Numbered from the stretch's first letter, positions 49,552 to 62,459 are shown. The stretch is 64,000 nucleotides of DNA from Salvator merianae (GCA_003586115.2 QVOM02000034.1:19942034-20006033); one strand, 5' to 3'. The notes: generated by a model from the letters alone, not told the origin. Numbers and translations are program-made.

Positions 49552-50329
49552 TAATGGCACTTTCTAGCTGTAGGTAAAATAGCCTCACTGCTTACTGAGT
49601 GCCTTAGGAAAGGAAAAGGATATAGGAACAAACCCTGATAGAAAATCTGGAGTGGAAAATCTGGAGTGGAGAAAAAGGCAGAGGGATGGATCTCATGTCA
49701 TCTTTCTAGCAGCATCTGCATCCAACCCAGGACCAAATGTCATCTCCGTGCTCCTTGGATCACTCTGGTGAGACCAAAAGGAAAACTCTGGCATGTTTCA
49801 CATAGTCCATGGGGACTATGGTAGCTGCCACCAAGGAACATGGGGTCCACATGCTAGAGAGGTCTCCAGGAGGCATGACTCTGGACCCATGATGCTGGTT
49901 GCTGGTCTGTTCCCCAGTGTGAAAATGGTGCCAGGGAACCTGTCAGTGGGAGGCCACTTTAAAGACATCTCCTGCGTGCTCCCAGTGATGGACAAGTTGG
50001 ACCAAGGAGCATGTAGAACCTGGCATCATTTCACTAGGCACCTAGAAACGCCCCCCCCAAATGAGCCGTTTGTGCCATGGCACCAAAAAAAACCCTGTAG
50101 CCTGCAACCTCAGGGTTTCCCAGATGATTTGGGCATGGGAAGTGCTCCATGCTTCTACAGATGCAGCCCTTCATACCTGGGCGACTCAGAATTTCCATGC
50201 CTGGTTGCTCAGGTTCTTTCCATTGTCTTTTGAAATGGAAGGATGCCTACAACATCCAGGGTCACTAGACAGAAATAATCTGCATTTCCCTGAAGTTGGA
50301 ATGAGTAGAAAAAAATTTCAGAGCCTGAA

Positions 50330-50825
50330 TTATGTATTTGGAAGATTTTTAGAGGACTAATTATTAAGAAAAATCAAGAATATATGTTGAGCCAATTATT
50401 ATATGCGGCATTGGCAACAATAGTATATGGGTGGAGGGATAAATTGAAGTGGTCATTGGAAATGTGGTTTCATTATGTATTTGACCAATATAAATTTGAC
50501 CTTTCCAGACAATACCCTCTTAAATATATGGGAATAGAGGGTTCAATTAAAGTTAAACAGGATTGGAAAGATCTTTTGGAATATATAAACTGACCAGAAA
50601 CACCAAGTTCATGGAGGACTGAAGTATCAAATATCAATAAATGGTTGTCCATTTAAATTGAAAATATGTTTTCAGCTGTCCAGGGTTAGGGTGGGGAGGG
50701 GGTGGATTAAGATATAGTAATAACTGAATTTGCTGAAATGTAGAAAATGCTATGGATTATTGGATTATATTGATATTCTATTCAATATATAAAATATTTT
50801 TAAAAAAGAAAAAGAAAAAACTTTC
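50330..50825 (+). mobile_element. L1 LINE 3' end
   Basis: The frame 50384-50593 encodes SQLLYAALATIVYGWRDKLK and QDWKDLLEYIN then a stop, the C-terminal end of reptile L1 ORF2. It is followed by an untranslated part and an A-rich tail at about 50800-50820. Confidence 0.6.
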
Positions 50826-52197
50826 AGAGCCTGGAGAAAATGGGTGTGCGCCTCTAAAAATTTTTGTGAGGCAGACTGACAGAAGCAAGAAGTGCTGCTA
50901 TTGGGGTGCAACTATTTTGTTTAAAGATCTGATCGGTAGGGAGGAATAGCAAATATGCCATTCAGTAGGAATGCACAGCTGCATGCCTTCACTTCTGCCC
51001 TGCTTGTAGATTTGTGAGCATATCAAATATTGCAGAAATGCTTTTCAGGCTTCTCTCCAGTGATCTGTCCTGGAAGGAAGGCAAATGTCAGTAGCTTTCC
51101 ATTCTTCAGGAACTCGCAGCAAAACTATTCCAGCCTTGCAATAAGGTCTCTTCATTCCCAGTGCTAGATACATTTAATTGTTTCCGATTTGTCAAATGGT
51201 TAAGAAAGGTGCAGTCTTCAATTGGGTTTAGATGAAGGTGGAGAAAGGTAAAACCCAAGAAGCTCAAGGTCAATAAGCCAATCATCAAGGACTAGAGCGA
51301 GAACAAACCACAATCCGGTTGTGAGTTATTCATTTACCCCTGTTGACATTATGGAAATGTCATTGTCTGCATTCTTTACTGCTATATCAACAATTAGTGC
51401 TTCCTCCCCTCCCCATACCCTTAGTACCATGCAATAAAGCCATTTCCTTGATTCACATGAGGTTGGTTTTCTTTGCAGAATATCTCTGGCAAGCAGGTAT
51501 ATCCGGTCTGCTCTGAAGAGTCCAAGGACAAATGGAAAACCGGATTTGAAAGCATGTATTTTCTCAGCCCTGATCCTCCAACAGTATCTGTACAGGTTCA
51601 GGGGGAAAGACCCCTCTGCCTTATTATACAGCTGGGTAACCTTAAATGACTGCTTTAGAAGAATATTTTGCTTCTCCAACAGGAAGGATTTTTCCCACTC
51701 AGGAGATACTTTGATAGATAGACGCCTGCTGTGCAGAACAGTTCAGGACAATGGAAGGAGGAAGGTCAGAAGGGGCAAACAGCCGCAGTTCAAGAGAGAA
51801 GCACATGCTCTGAATAACTAGAATTCTCAGGTTCAGTCTCCAGGGCCTCCAGGTTACAGATTTTAGAAATGCTGGAAAGGATTCCTGCCAATTGCTTTGG
51901 GAAAGAACCACTGCAAGTGGTGACGGGAAAGACAGAGATAACCATACCTTGGAGACAAAGAAGGAAGGAAAGTTTTGCGTGTAAGAGCATTGCTAAGTTA
52001 GTTTAAGTTGCTTAGTTAAATTAAACTAATCCATGGAGATTCACCCCTTCAACTTATTTATTTATTGGCTACATAACACACCCTTCAGCAAAAAGTCCAA
52101 GGGCAAATGATAAAGTTAATACGCACTCATTTAAAGAGTTCAGTCCCTTTAGACTTTACTCATTCAGGTAATCCTGCTCCTACTTCTTCCACAGACT
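50826..52197. other. Intergenic, nothing recognised
   Basis: Short open frames on both strands, none with recognisable content. Confidence 0.55.
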
Positions 52198-52215
52198 TTT
52201 ATTATTATTATTATT

Positions 52216-52246
<31 letters not shown>
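52198..52246. repeat. (ATT)n(GTT)n compound microsatellite
   Basis: About six ATT then nine GTT units. Confidence 0.92.
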
Positions 52247-52598
52247 GGCTATGAGGTCCTGATAGGGAAGAGGAAAACATTGCACAAAATCTATGCAAGA
52301 GACACTAAGGCCGAAGGAGACTAGTAAGGTCCAGGATGAAAACTGCACTCTGAGAAAAAAAATATGAGAAGCATTGGAGGAGGGAACCTAACCGCGTAAG
52401 GTGTAAAATGGTGTGGTGCCCTGCCTGTGTAGCACTGGCTCAGGACAAAATCAGTGATTCCTAGGGAAAGACATATTCACCTTAGATCTGAAGGACAGAT
52501 TCAGTCTGAAGGAGTTGCAAGAGGCAAAAATGCCTTTGTCAGCATTGCAGCTGGACCATCAGCTGTGGCCTATTAAGAGGCCTATTGGTTGCTTAATT

Positions 52599-52781
52599 CA
52601 GTATTTCTCAACCTTTTTCCAACTGTGGCCCCCTTCTGACCTTCCTGTGGCCCTCCTGTCCTACTGGATGTGCACAGCGCTGGAGTGCAGATGTGGGAGG
52701 GAGAAGGAAGCCCCCTGTGGGCCCCTTGGAATATCCTGGGGGCACACAGGGGGCAGTATGGCCCCTGGATGAGAAATGCTG
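52599..52781. mobile_element. hAT MITE (183 bp)
   Basis: Starts cagtatttctcaacc and ends tgagaaatgctg, near-perfect terminal inverted repeats of a common vertebrate hAT group. Flanked by gcttaatt (52591-52598) and gcttaagt (52782-52789), an 8-bp duplication with one difference. Confidence 0.82.
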
Positions 52782-52789
52782 GCTTAAGT

Positions 52790-54922
52790 CATAGTAAGAT
52801 CGTGTGGGAGATTCCCCACACTGTCTTTACTCCTCTGGCATTGAACTGACTTACCAGGCATCAAGTAAGGCTCCTGTGACATTGCATTGATAGCAATTTC
52901 TGGGGCTTGCCAAAAATACAAAGAAAGAAAGAAAAGGAGGGAAGGAGGGGAAGAGGCATGCACTGAGCTCCAGGAAGTTACTGTGAAGTAATATTGCAGA
53001 AACTTTGCCAGATACCCTGGAAGTTGATCCAATGCCAGGGGAGCCAATGCTGGCAGGCCATGGTGAGAAGCAATGATGGCTTTCCATTAAGCACTGGTAT
53101 TGCTTAAGGTATTGCTTAAGGCACAAATCTGAAGGCAGCCAAGGTATAGCAGAATCTAGAATGAACTCACAAAGACCAGGCTCACTGAAGAGGCTGACAA
53201 CTCCGATATCCACCTTGCTGATGTTATAGTCACCAAAAAGGCTACCTTAAAGTAATGAATCTTCAAAGAACCTCTGTCAGCAACTCCAGTGAGGCCTGAA
53301 GCACACAGTTCAACTTAAAAGATGAGAATCTGTGCTGCCCAGGTGGAGAAAGAGCCTTCACCCATCACTGAAAACAGTGAATCAATCGATCAGACATCAA
53401 GGTAGGTTGACCCAAAGTGAATAACACAGAGGAAAGAGCTACTGTCTTCTTCTTGACTACATTGTATGAAAGGCCTAGACCCAGACCGGAGAAATGCTTA
53501 ACACCAGCAGCCAAGAAGATTGGAGGGGATCCCAATTATGGTGTTTGCAGCAATGCACAAATGACTTTCAAGTAGCCAAGTGAATGCATGGAGTAGAAGG
53601 CCTACAGAAAGCTAAAGAAGGTTGGATCACGGTGGAAGACAGACCTAACTTTGAGAGGCATCTAGATTCAAGGGCCAGGCCATCAGTCTTAGCCACATTG
53701 GGTCTGGGTGAAGCAGGCTCCCCTGAGTCAGAAGATCCAGCTGAACTTCACAGTCAAAAAGGAGGCCTATGAAGCCAAAAAGGAGTGATGACTGTGACTC
53801 CCTGTCACCTCATCCTGTGAACCAACCTGACTATCAGCAGTTCTGGTGGGAAAGCATATAAAAGACCTTCTGGCTAAGGATGAGATAATGCATCTATTCC
53901 TACTGCTTCTGGCTCCTGAGATCAGGGCAAGTACAAAGGAGTCTTGTGGTTTAGGGAAAATGCACATGGGTTCTTTACTGGTTGTCCCCACAGAGACACT
54001 ATCATTCAAAACACTCTGATGGAAGGGCTCCACTCCCCTGCCACAAATCTCCCTCTACTGAGAATGTCCACTAAAGAATTGTCCATCCTCTTGATATGTT
54101 GGCAGCAGAGCAGGGGACACTGCTATAAAAGAACCCTCAGGGTCCAACTGTTTTAGTCTCCTCTAAACCCAACCTCGAAGATGCTTATGCAACAGCTCTG
54201 GAGGGGAAATTCTCACTACTGCAGCGGCAAGAGAGGGAATGGCAAGGAAACCAGGAAAGAAAACAATAGCTGTATGTTCCCACATCAGCCTTCTCGGTGG
54301 GAAGTGGAGACCTCTGGTGCTATATTTATGAAGAAAAAGGTCAATGGTAAGTATCCAACTAGACTTTTTGGGTGGATCAATGCACCAGAGATCTCTTATT
54401 TTAGGATGTACCATAGCAGAGAAACCCCAAACAGGGTGGAATGGAAGGCTAAATTGCTTCATTCACCACTTGATGAAGGATGCTTCAACCAAAGGCAGTT
54501 TCTGCTGAGCCAACAGAAAGGTAACCAATGCAGCAATTAGAACAGGGGGGTCGAAGTTCAAGTGATTAGAGTTCAGCAATATCTGAAGGACCACCCCCTA
54601 GTTGTCCTTGAGTTAAACTAAGGAGGAGCCCCTTCCAGATGCTGTTAAACTATAACTAATACTGACTTCAGAAGATATGGACAATGATCAGGAGTGATGG
54701 AAGGTGCAATTAGTAATGTCTGAAGAATCAGATGCTCTCTGGCTTAGGGCCTGTCCACACAGCTGCTTTATTACATTTCCATCATCCTTGAATAACTCAT
54801 TAAAAACATACCATTCACCAATCCAGGGACCATGCAAACCTTCCCTTGTCCTCAGCCCACTTACATTCTGGAAAAAACTATTCTGGAAGTTTTGCAATAT
54901 GATTCTGTGACAGATTTTATTA
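52790..54922. other. Intergenic, nothing clearly recognised
   Basis: Some wording suggests old LINE sequence, but I cannot align any block with confidence. No gene supported. Confidence 0.5.
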
Positions 54923-54923
54923 A

Positions 54924-55003
<80 letters not shown>
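54923..55003. repeat. (ATT)n(AAT)n palindromic microsatellite
   Basis: About fifteen ATT units pass directly into about eleven AAT units, so the two halves are reverse complements and can fold on themselves. A short (ATC)n follows. It explains the poly-Ile/poly-Asn open frames on both strands. Confidence 0.92.
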
Positions 55004-55685
55004 TCATCGTCATCATCATCATATTCTCTGTCTTTCAACTTATATCATGTTTCATGCTCACCCGTCTTTTCTCTATGCTCCCAAGAAATAGAAATTTTGA
55101 AAAAACTAAATTAAAACAAAACCCCTTTTTATCTTTAGTATCAGTATCTTTAATTATAGCTATTCAAAACAGATCCTGCCTTGAAGCTCTCATATTTTCA
55201 ATTAATCTTCCATTTCAAAATAGGCAGGAACAGATCAGGACCAGCAGGGAAGTAGGGGGGAAAGTGATGATCTGGAAAGGCACAGAATTGTTGGAAGATA
55301 AAATAGAGGGAAAAGGAATAATGTACCCTGTCTTGAACTCTTCAGAATACAAACAGGGTTAAAATGCCATCAGTCTGACAATCTTGGGAAAAGAATCCAT
55401 AAAATGGAATTTTTGCTGGATTATGCATCCTAAAAGTCTTTTTTCAGGGATGGGCACACTGCTCTTGAAATTTTGGGGCATGTGGAAGGGGGTGATATGC
55501 TGATTCACAATGTGGATCAGTCCAAGCTGTGGGGGAAGGAAAAGTGCTGGACCAAGCACTTGCTTGCCACCCACTTGCCATTATGCCATTTCTAAAATTT
55601 CAGGAGGTCTGCAAACAATGAGTGAACAACTGAAGCCAAGATACAATGAAAGCAGTTAGAACACCAATCCAGATTGGCCTCTCGT

Positions 55686-55855
55686 AGGCTGCATCCATAT
55701 ATGGCCTAAAATGTGGGATTATCTCAGAACTATATTGGGATTGCCACATGTATCTGTGGCAATCCCAACATAGCCCTGGGATATATTGCCCAGTCTTGGT
55801 TTTCCCAAAATAGCAATATGGTTTTCCTGTCTGGACGCTTGCTCATGGGATACAT
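55686..55855. repeat. Fold-back repeat, family B
   Basis: Contains the perfect 14-bp inverted repeat ttgggattgccaca (55735-55748) and tgtggcaatcccaa (55755-55768) with a 6-base loop. Related to 48060 and, weakly, to about 59940-60085. Confidence 0.6.
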
Positions 55856-56644
55856 TTAGGGCCTTATAAGTTAAAGTTGATACCTTGAAGTGGGATACAT
55901 TTTGTAGAAGCTGGCCACTGTGCAAGTGCAGGGCCAAAACAGGGCCAAAAATGGTCTCCACAGGGGCCAGTGCTTGTAGACTTCTGAGTATTTCATGCCA
56001 TCAGAATACCCAGAAGTACCCACTGTGGGGGCAAGCACCCAGACAGGTAAGGTCCCAGGTTTATCCTGTGATATCACCCAGTCATCTGGCAGGGTTAGGC
56101 AAGAGGCAATTGCAGGATATAAGAAGACCCTGCCCTCTCCTCTCACCATCTGGAGGCAGCCTTAGACCACACCAGCATGTGGAAGGAAGGCTCCTAGTAC
56201 ACATGCTGGTTTGATATACCAGCCGTTGCAGAATTGCCCTAAAACCAAGTAGCAGGAGTCTTTCTAGGGAACTCCAGGAAAGGGGAACGTACTGATCTGC
56301 TTTTCAGGGAAGCCCAGAGGACTAACAAATAAAGTTAATCACTTAATATCTCGTTGAGAAATCCTGGGTGATGAAATCTGTTCCCCATGCCAGGTTTTTG
56401 GTCCTGAGGCAAGAAGAATAACTCAAGACAGAACTCACAACGTGCCTCAGTCAGTACCATTGTGAAAGGCTTCCTCATTCCTGGCAGGTGATTAGAGGGA
56501 AACTTGATCCCTAATGCCGGGCCAAGATTTGCTGCTGTAAGGGGATGAAAGGAATGCAATGAACCCTCTTGCCACACTACCACATGCAAATCTCACTGGA
56601 TTTACAGTTAATCATACTTCAGTCCCAACAAGCAAAACAAAGTG

Positions 56645-56677
56645 GTGCGTGTGCATGTGTGTTTGTGTTTGTGTATA

Positions 56678-56709
<32 letters not shown>

Positions 56710-56711
56710 TG
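56645..56711. repeat. (GT)n(GA)n simple repeat
   Basis: Interrupted GT/TG units followed by GA units. Confidence 0.88.
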
Positions 56712-57354
56712 ATTTCAGGGGCAACGGACTGGCATCAAAGCCAGCAAGAAGCCAGGTCTGCTCCTGACACATTGGTTCAGTTAAGAGGAGAGGAAGGAAG
56801 GGAGAGCCCACAGCCTTTGCTATTGGAGCAGCCCTGCCTCCCTTTGCTTAATGGTTCTGCCCTGATTCATACACTGAAGTTTGCTGTTTGCTGCAGCTGG
56901 GGTTGGGGTTGGCAGCTGATCCTTCAGGAAGAAGATGCTGCCTGTGGAAGATAATCAGCTAATCTAATTAATGCACCATTATGAAAAGTCCCCAAGGCCT
57001 CCTTTGCCTCAGTCTGTGGATATTTGCAAATGCACAAAGGAGGCTTTCAAGCACGGCTTTTGCATAAGTGCGAACCTTGCTCCTGGGATGCACATACAGT
57101 AGCCAACCAAATGCCAGGCATTGCTTGCATAAATATGCAAGTTGTGCATGACCAACATGAGAGTGCCGTTCACAACACTGCACAAGCAACATACAGTACG
57201 AACAGGAACAGAGCAGCTCCCTCTGCTCTTCCAATCATGTTTTATTTCATACTTTGGCAAATTTGGGAAGATTTCTGGGCTAAAGGGTGGGTGTTAAAAG
57301 TCCTTTCCCTCATTTATTTCTTTGTGTGGAAAAAAAACAGTTACAATATTTGAC

Positions 57355-57606
57355 AGCTTAGACAGATTCATGAAGGTCAGGCGTATCAATGGCTACTAGA
57401 ATGGATGCCTAGGTACTGCCTCCAGGGTGGAGAGACTGGCAGGATGCCTGTAAAACCCATTTGCAGGGAGTTGAGAGCAGGTGACAGTTTTGCCTTTATA
57501 TTTTTCTTGAGAATGTCCAGAAGCAATTAGTGTTCCACTGTGTGAGGTAGGATGCTGGACTAGATGGGCCATGGTCTGATCCAGCAGGTCTCCTCTTACG
57601 TTCTTG
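57355..57606 (+). mobile_element. CR1/L3-like LINE 3' end
   Basis: gacagattcatgaaggtcag, then atcaatggctactag, ctgcctccagggtgg, gatgctggactagatgggcc and tctgatccagcagg. The most complete short copy of this tail in the window. Confidence 0.75.
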
Positions 57607-57949
57607 ACAAAATAGAATAATACAATTTAACATAACTCTAAAGAATTAGAATGTACAGCACAACTATGTGCATATGAAATATTAAAGGTAATTACATAAT
57701 TAGTGAATAACTAATAAACTATAATTCACCATAAATAGACAATTTAATATAAATTCTGTGTTTAGCAAGCTGTCTCCCTAAATAGACAAGTTATTTTCTA
57801 ATAATTAGTGTAGCTACATTAACTTTCTTTAAAAAAATACAGTTCCATGTATATGGTAATAAAACTTTAATTGCAGTAGATGGCCCATTCATAGTAGATC
57901 TAATTAATTAATTAGCTAAAGGGACCAGTGGAAACATACGTGAGTTCAG

Positions 57950-58330
57950 ATGACATACATAATTTATACCCTGCCTTACACCACAATCTCAGGGCAGCTT
58001 ACAAAAAGAAATAAAAAGAAAAGGATAAAACAGGAGGTTGAAAGGTACGGAAAATGCCCTTAAAGCTCAACAGGCCAAGTTAAACAAATGCAATTTGTTT
58101 AAACTGCTCAGGGTTGCTGCCTGGTGAATTTCTGGGGGATGGGTCCACAGGAAGAGCCTCTGCCAAGCACCGTAAGACTTGGGCAGGTCAGTCTGGGAGC
58201 AGGCATTGAAATATGCACGATTCCAAAATGTGGTATGGACTGTGACTGTGATGTGGGAATGTCACAGGTAGGTCCATGTCCCTCCCTAACTGCCCCATGT
58301 TTCCCTATGGGTGCCTAACTGGATAGATTC
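57950..58330 (-). mobile_element. L2-like LINE 3' part, antisense
   Basis: tttataccctgccttacacc, then aatctcagggcagcttac and, further on, cgtaagacttgggcaggtca, the antisense order of blocks seen in the 37184 copy. Confidence 0.5.
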
Positions 58331-58394
58331 AGTTTCAGGATGGATACAGTAAGTTTCTTTTGACCTGAGATCAGACATGTTAGGCATATAATCC

Positions 58395-59235
58395 ATAACA
58401 TAGCAATCAATTGAAGCTGAATCCAAACTTGCCAGAGGTACTGTGTGTCACAGGTCTTGGGTCTGTGAAGCAGAGAGGCACCCTGTTCTTGATGGGGTTG
58501 TAATGCCCCGGAAGGGACAGGAGCAAAATCCAGGGGTACTCTTTAACTACATCCTGACACTTGAAACTCAGGTGGAGGCCAAGAATGCCTAATTCCAACT
58601 ATGGGCAGTTCTGTCCACTACGGCCCTTTCTGGACAGAGATGATCTGGACACAGTAATCCATGCGCTGGTAACTTCCATATTGGACTATTGCGTGTGCTG
58701 TATGTGGAACTGCCCTTGAAGACAGTTTGGAAACTGCAGATGGGGCAGAATGCAGCAGCTAGATGCTTATGGGAATTGTTGTCCCTGGCAGCAAATTCAC
58801 TACCAAACCCACTTCAAGGTATCAACTTTAACCTATAAGGCCCTAAATGGCTTGGGACCCAAATATCTAAAGAAATGCTTTCTCCCATATTGACTTGCCC
58901 ATGCCTTAAGTTCTGCAGAACAAGCCCTCCTGGTCATACCAGCACCTTCAGTATTTATAGAGGTGAGGACCCAAGATAGGGCCTTTTCAGTGGTAGCTCC
59001 CAACTATGGAATAATCATCCCTCAATGTGCACCAAGCACCTTCACCACATATGTTCAGGATATCAGTGAAGAGGCATATATTTACTTTAGCCTTTCACTG
59101 AGGAAACAGCTTCCCCACCCCAACTTCAGGCACTGTTATTGTTTTTAGTGTGTTCATTTTATATTTTTCTTTTACCATTGTAACCTGCCCTAAGATCTTT
59201 GGGTACAGGACAGGATAAAAATACAAACAAATATT
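58395..59235 (+). mobile_element. L2-like LINE 3' end, sense
   Basis: In order on the + strand: gacacagtaatccatgcgct (DTVIHAL), gactattgcgtgtgctg, tcaaggtatcaactttaacc (FKVSTLT), the DRAFSVVAPNYGI block and HPNFRHCYCF with a stop at 59147, then the tail gtaacctgccctaagatct. Same family as 37184 in opposite orientation. Confidence 0.78.
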
Positions 59236-59739
59236 GGACGGGTAAATATAGTGAACAATAACACAGAGTCAGCTTATCCTTTACCATTCAAGCAGCCATA
59301 ATTCTTCTGGGAAGCATGGCCCTTGAGATAAATCTAGCCACTTTATTCATTATTCACTCAGCTGAGCTTGTATTAACTAATATCTCTATCTATATATCAA
59401 ACTTATCCAGTCTACTTGGGAAGTATTCCTAACAGCAGGGTAAGACCTGTGTTGATTCAACTGTTCCTGTATGGCAGAAACATTGCCAGTCTGGATATGG
59501 AACATCATAAAATCTGCCCTGCATAGCTGCAGAGGGAAGGGCATCCCCCCCAAAAAACAGGGGCAAGAATAGATAATAACTTGGGAGGATTTCAATATGT
59601 AAATAAGAGGCATTAGCATGCTGTATCTGTTCTTATTGTTTGTTGCCTAGTTAAATTTCGTAATTTCTAAAGAGCCCTGAATACAAATGATTAAACTATA
59701 TTAAAAATATATGTAAATAAGAGGTTGGACAAGTCTGTT

Positions 59740-59920
59740 GGTAGGATTTCCAGGAACACGACATCTGGTGATCTGGCTGGAGTCATCTTCCAGCTTGGGG
59801 AGACAGGTGGGATGCCTCCTCAGGCCATTTGCAAGGAGTTGAAAACAGGTGAAGATTCTGTTTGTCTTCTGCTTGAGATTACCTAGAAGCAATTAATGGG
59901 CCACTGAGATGGGAGAAATA
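59740..59920 (+). mobile_element. CR1/L3-like LINE 3' fragment
   Basis: gacaggtgggatgcctcctc, then aggccatttgcaaggagttg, cttgagattacctagaagca and attaatgggccactgagat. The final tail is missing. Confidence 0.6.
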
Positions 59921-60314
59921 TCATGCCATTATGGTGCCACTAAAGTGGGATTGACTCATGTATCTGTGGAAACCCAACCATAGTTATGCTTTATCCCCCC
60001 TAAAACATACAATAGCCTATTTCAGGAAAACCCAACTCTTGTGGCATCTTTTTCCTGAAATAGTGCTATGATTTTACCTTCTGGATGGAGCTACTATCAT
60101 TGCTGTGGCCACCACACATGTTTGGTAGCTGAAAAAGATGGCTGCACAGGTGTCGTGGTGGTATCACACACATCTGGGTATTTCACACTCACAAAATACC
60201 CAGGTAGGGGCATCCATCACACGTATGCGAGTGCTGAAAAGATGGTTGTGCACCTGTGGTGGTCACAATAATGCACTTCTGGGTATTTTGTACACAGATA
60301 GCATGGGCCCCCAC

Positions 60315-61159
60315 TAGGGGTGTGCACGAAGCTTCGTGGCATTCGATTTTCGATCGAATTTCGTGATTTCCTGCCCTTCGCATCGAATGCGAAGGGCAAC
60401 AGAAATCACGAATGCGAATTGCGAAGGTCCCTCAATTTTTCGAAGCATTTCGGGACCTTCGCAATTTGCCGATGTCTCACCTCTCTAGGCTGTCAGCACT
60501 GGCGCTGACAGCCTAGGGTGAATCAGCCAGCCAGCAGCGAGGGGTGGTGGAGAAAACTCAACGGAAGGGAGGGATTCCCTTCCCGTTGATTTTCCTTCTC
60601 TTCCCCTCACTGACTCACCCCCCTAGGCTGTCAGCGCGAGCGCTGACAGACTAGGGTGAATGAGGCAGCCAGCAGCCATCAGAAACGGAGCTATCAAGGC
60701 AAAGGGAAGAGCTTTGCCTTGATTTCACTGCTTCCGATGGCGCTCGCCTCTCTCTTATTCCCCCCCCCCAGTCTGTCATTGCACTGACAGACTGCGGCGG
60801 GAGTGAGAGAGAGCGCTGCGCCATCGGAAACAAAGAAATCAAGGCAAAGGGAAGAGCTTTGCCTTGATTTCACTGCTTCCGATGGCGCTCGCCTCTCTCT
60901 TATTCCCCCCCCCAGTCTGTCATTACACTGACAGACTGGGGGGGGGGATGAGAGAGAGGCGAGCGCAATCCGAAGCAGAGAAATTAAGGCAAAGCTCTTC
61001 CCTTTGCCTTTTTTTCTCTGCTTCCGTTCGCGGCGAAAATCTTCGCCGCGAAAACGAAGGGCTTCATTTTTGTGCATATTTTTTCGCACGAAAACGAAGC
61101 CTAGGAGCTTCGCATTCCTGCGAAGCGAAAAGGGAAAAGTGCCTTCGTGCACATCCCTA
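60315..61159. mobile_element. 845-bp non-autonomous hAT element made of nested palindromes
   Basis: Termini TAGGGGTGTGCACGAA and, reverse-complemented, TAGGGATGTGCACGAA (15 of 16 match), flanked by the perfect 8-bp duplication GCCCCCAC (60307-60314 and 61160-61167). Inside: 13-bp hairpin arms ctaggctgtcagc at 60485-60497 and 60504-60516, a second related hairpin near 60623-60654, and two head-to-tail copies of a unit of about 145 bp (starting 60696 and 60841) that is itself palindromic. No transposase. The 60694-61167 open frame on the minus strand is a by-product. Confidence 0.88.
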
Positions 61160-61167
61160 GCCCCCAC

Positions 61168-62459
61168 ACTTTCTAGTCAATAGGTGAAAATTCCAGAGAA
61201 GCTTTTCTCTGCACTGTGGACTGCTCTGTCAGGAGGATATGCCTCCCAGTAGAATGCTGTGTCTGCATTAGACAAGTATTGGACTGGACTGTGGTGTGAA
61301 AATGGCACTGTGGCCTGCTCTAACTGCAGGCCACTTGTAAGTAGTGCATACAGTCTACTACGCTGGTATAGTGGATCAACCACTTGCGTGCTGACAGCAC
61401 ATGAACAATTGATCTGGTTTACCATGACCAAGAAGCCAGGTGCCATTTCTTTGGGCATCTGGAAATGGTGCTAGAAGTCCAAAGCTGGGCTACCTATAAT
61501 GTGGATGGTCTTGACTGCATCCAGGCTGGATGCAGGATAACTCACACTGTGTGGAAACGGCCCCTCCTGTTGAGTACTTTCTGTGTTTGAAAGTTGGATG
61601 TCTTAGCTTATTTTACGTAGGTTCATCCCTATGTTGCAACTGAAGATCTGTAGGTTAGGGCAGGATTTACCTAATGGTGGATCCTGCCACTTTTAGGACG
61701 AGAGTGCTTGTTCCAACCCTCATAATGGGAATGCTGTTTCTATACCCTTGCACTCATGGCAGTGCTAAATCAAAGCCAACTGAGCCTATTTTTGGAGACA
61801 TAGGAAGTGTTCCCAGAAGCCAGCCATTTTTTGTGTGTCTTTGAAAAGAAAGAAGGTCACATTGCTGGCAAGAAAGCACCATGAGGTAAATCCACACAGC
61901 AGTAGTAGTGACAGCAGGGAATCAGAAAGTGCTGACAGAGTGCTTTCTCCAGATCTACAAGAAAAGCACTTCTGATAGTTCTTTCCACCTTTCTATGGCA
62001 GGATGGTGTCCTGATAGGTCCAGGATATTGTAGATCTCATGCTTACAGGTCATCCCACAGCACCATTACCACACCATGTGGATCCTGCCTAGAGGTGCTC
62101 CTAAAGTCCAACTTTCTTACTCAACGTACTAGTAACTTGATGAAATGGAGCACCTACACTAAGCTACAACTTGTGTATTCCTAGAAAGAATTCTCATGAC
62201 CTCAGAGGTTTAGAATGCATTTACAAGGAAAAATAACTGTGCTTAGCAAGGTTGAAAGAAGCAGAAGGGGAAGACAACATAAAGATAGATGAGCAGAATC
62301 AAAGCAATTACTGGAAAGTCCTTGGAAAGCTCTCTAAGATGTCACTAAATGCATGTCTGGGGTGCAAAAATTCATTTACACAGCCACCCAGCAGACGTTG
62401 TGGTTGCAAGAACCAGATTGAGCATTTAATTGGTTTTAATTCCACTGCAATGTACTTTG
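61168..62459. other. Intergenic, nothing clearly recognised
   Basis: A scrap near 61490-61560 may belong to fold-back family B. No gene supported. Confidence 0.5.

Noticed and set aside
49793..50233. 146-residue open frame on +
   Set aside because: No recognisable motif and overlapping frames on +; unconserved wording in a repeat-rich area.
54832..55362. 176-residue open frame on +, the longest in the window
   Set aside because: Its middle is only poly-Ile and poly-Asn from the (ATT)n(AAT)n repeat, with no recognisable flanking domain.
60694..61167. 157-residue open frame on -, with internal duplicated peptide
   Set aside because: It lies wholly inside the palindromic hAT element and mirrors its tandem units; a by-product of repeat structure.
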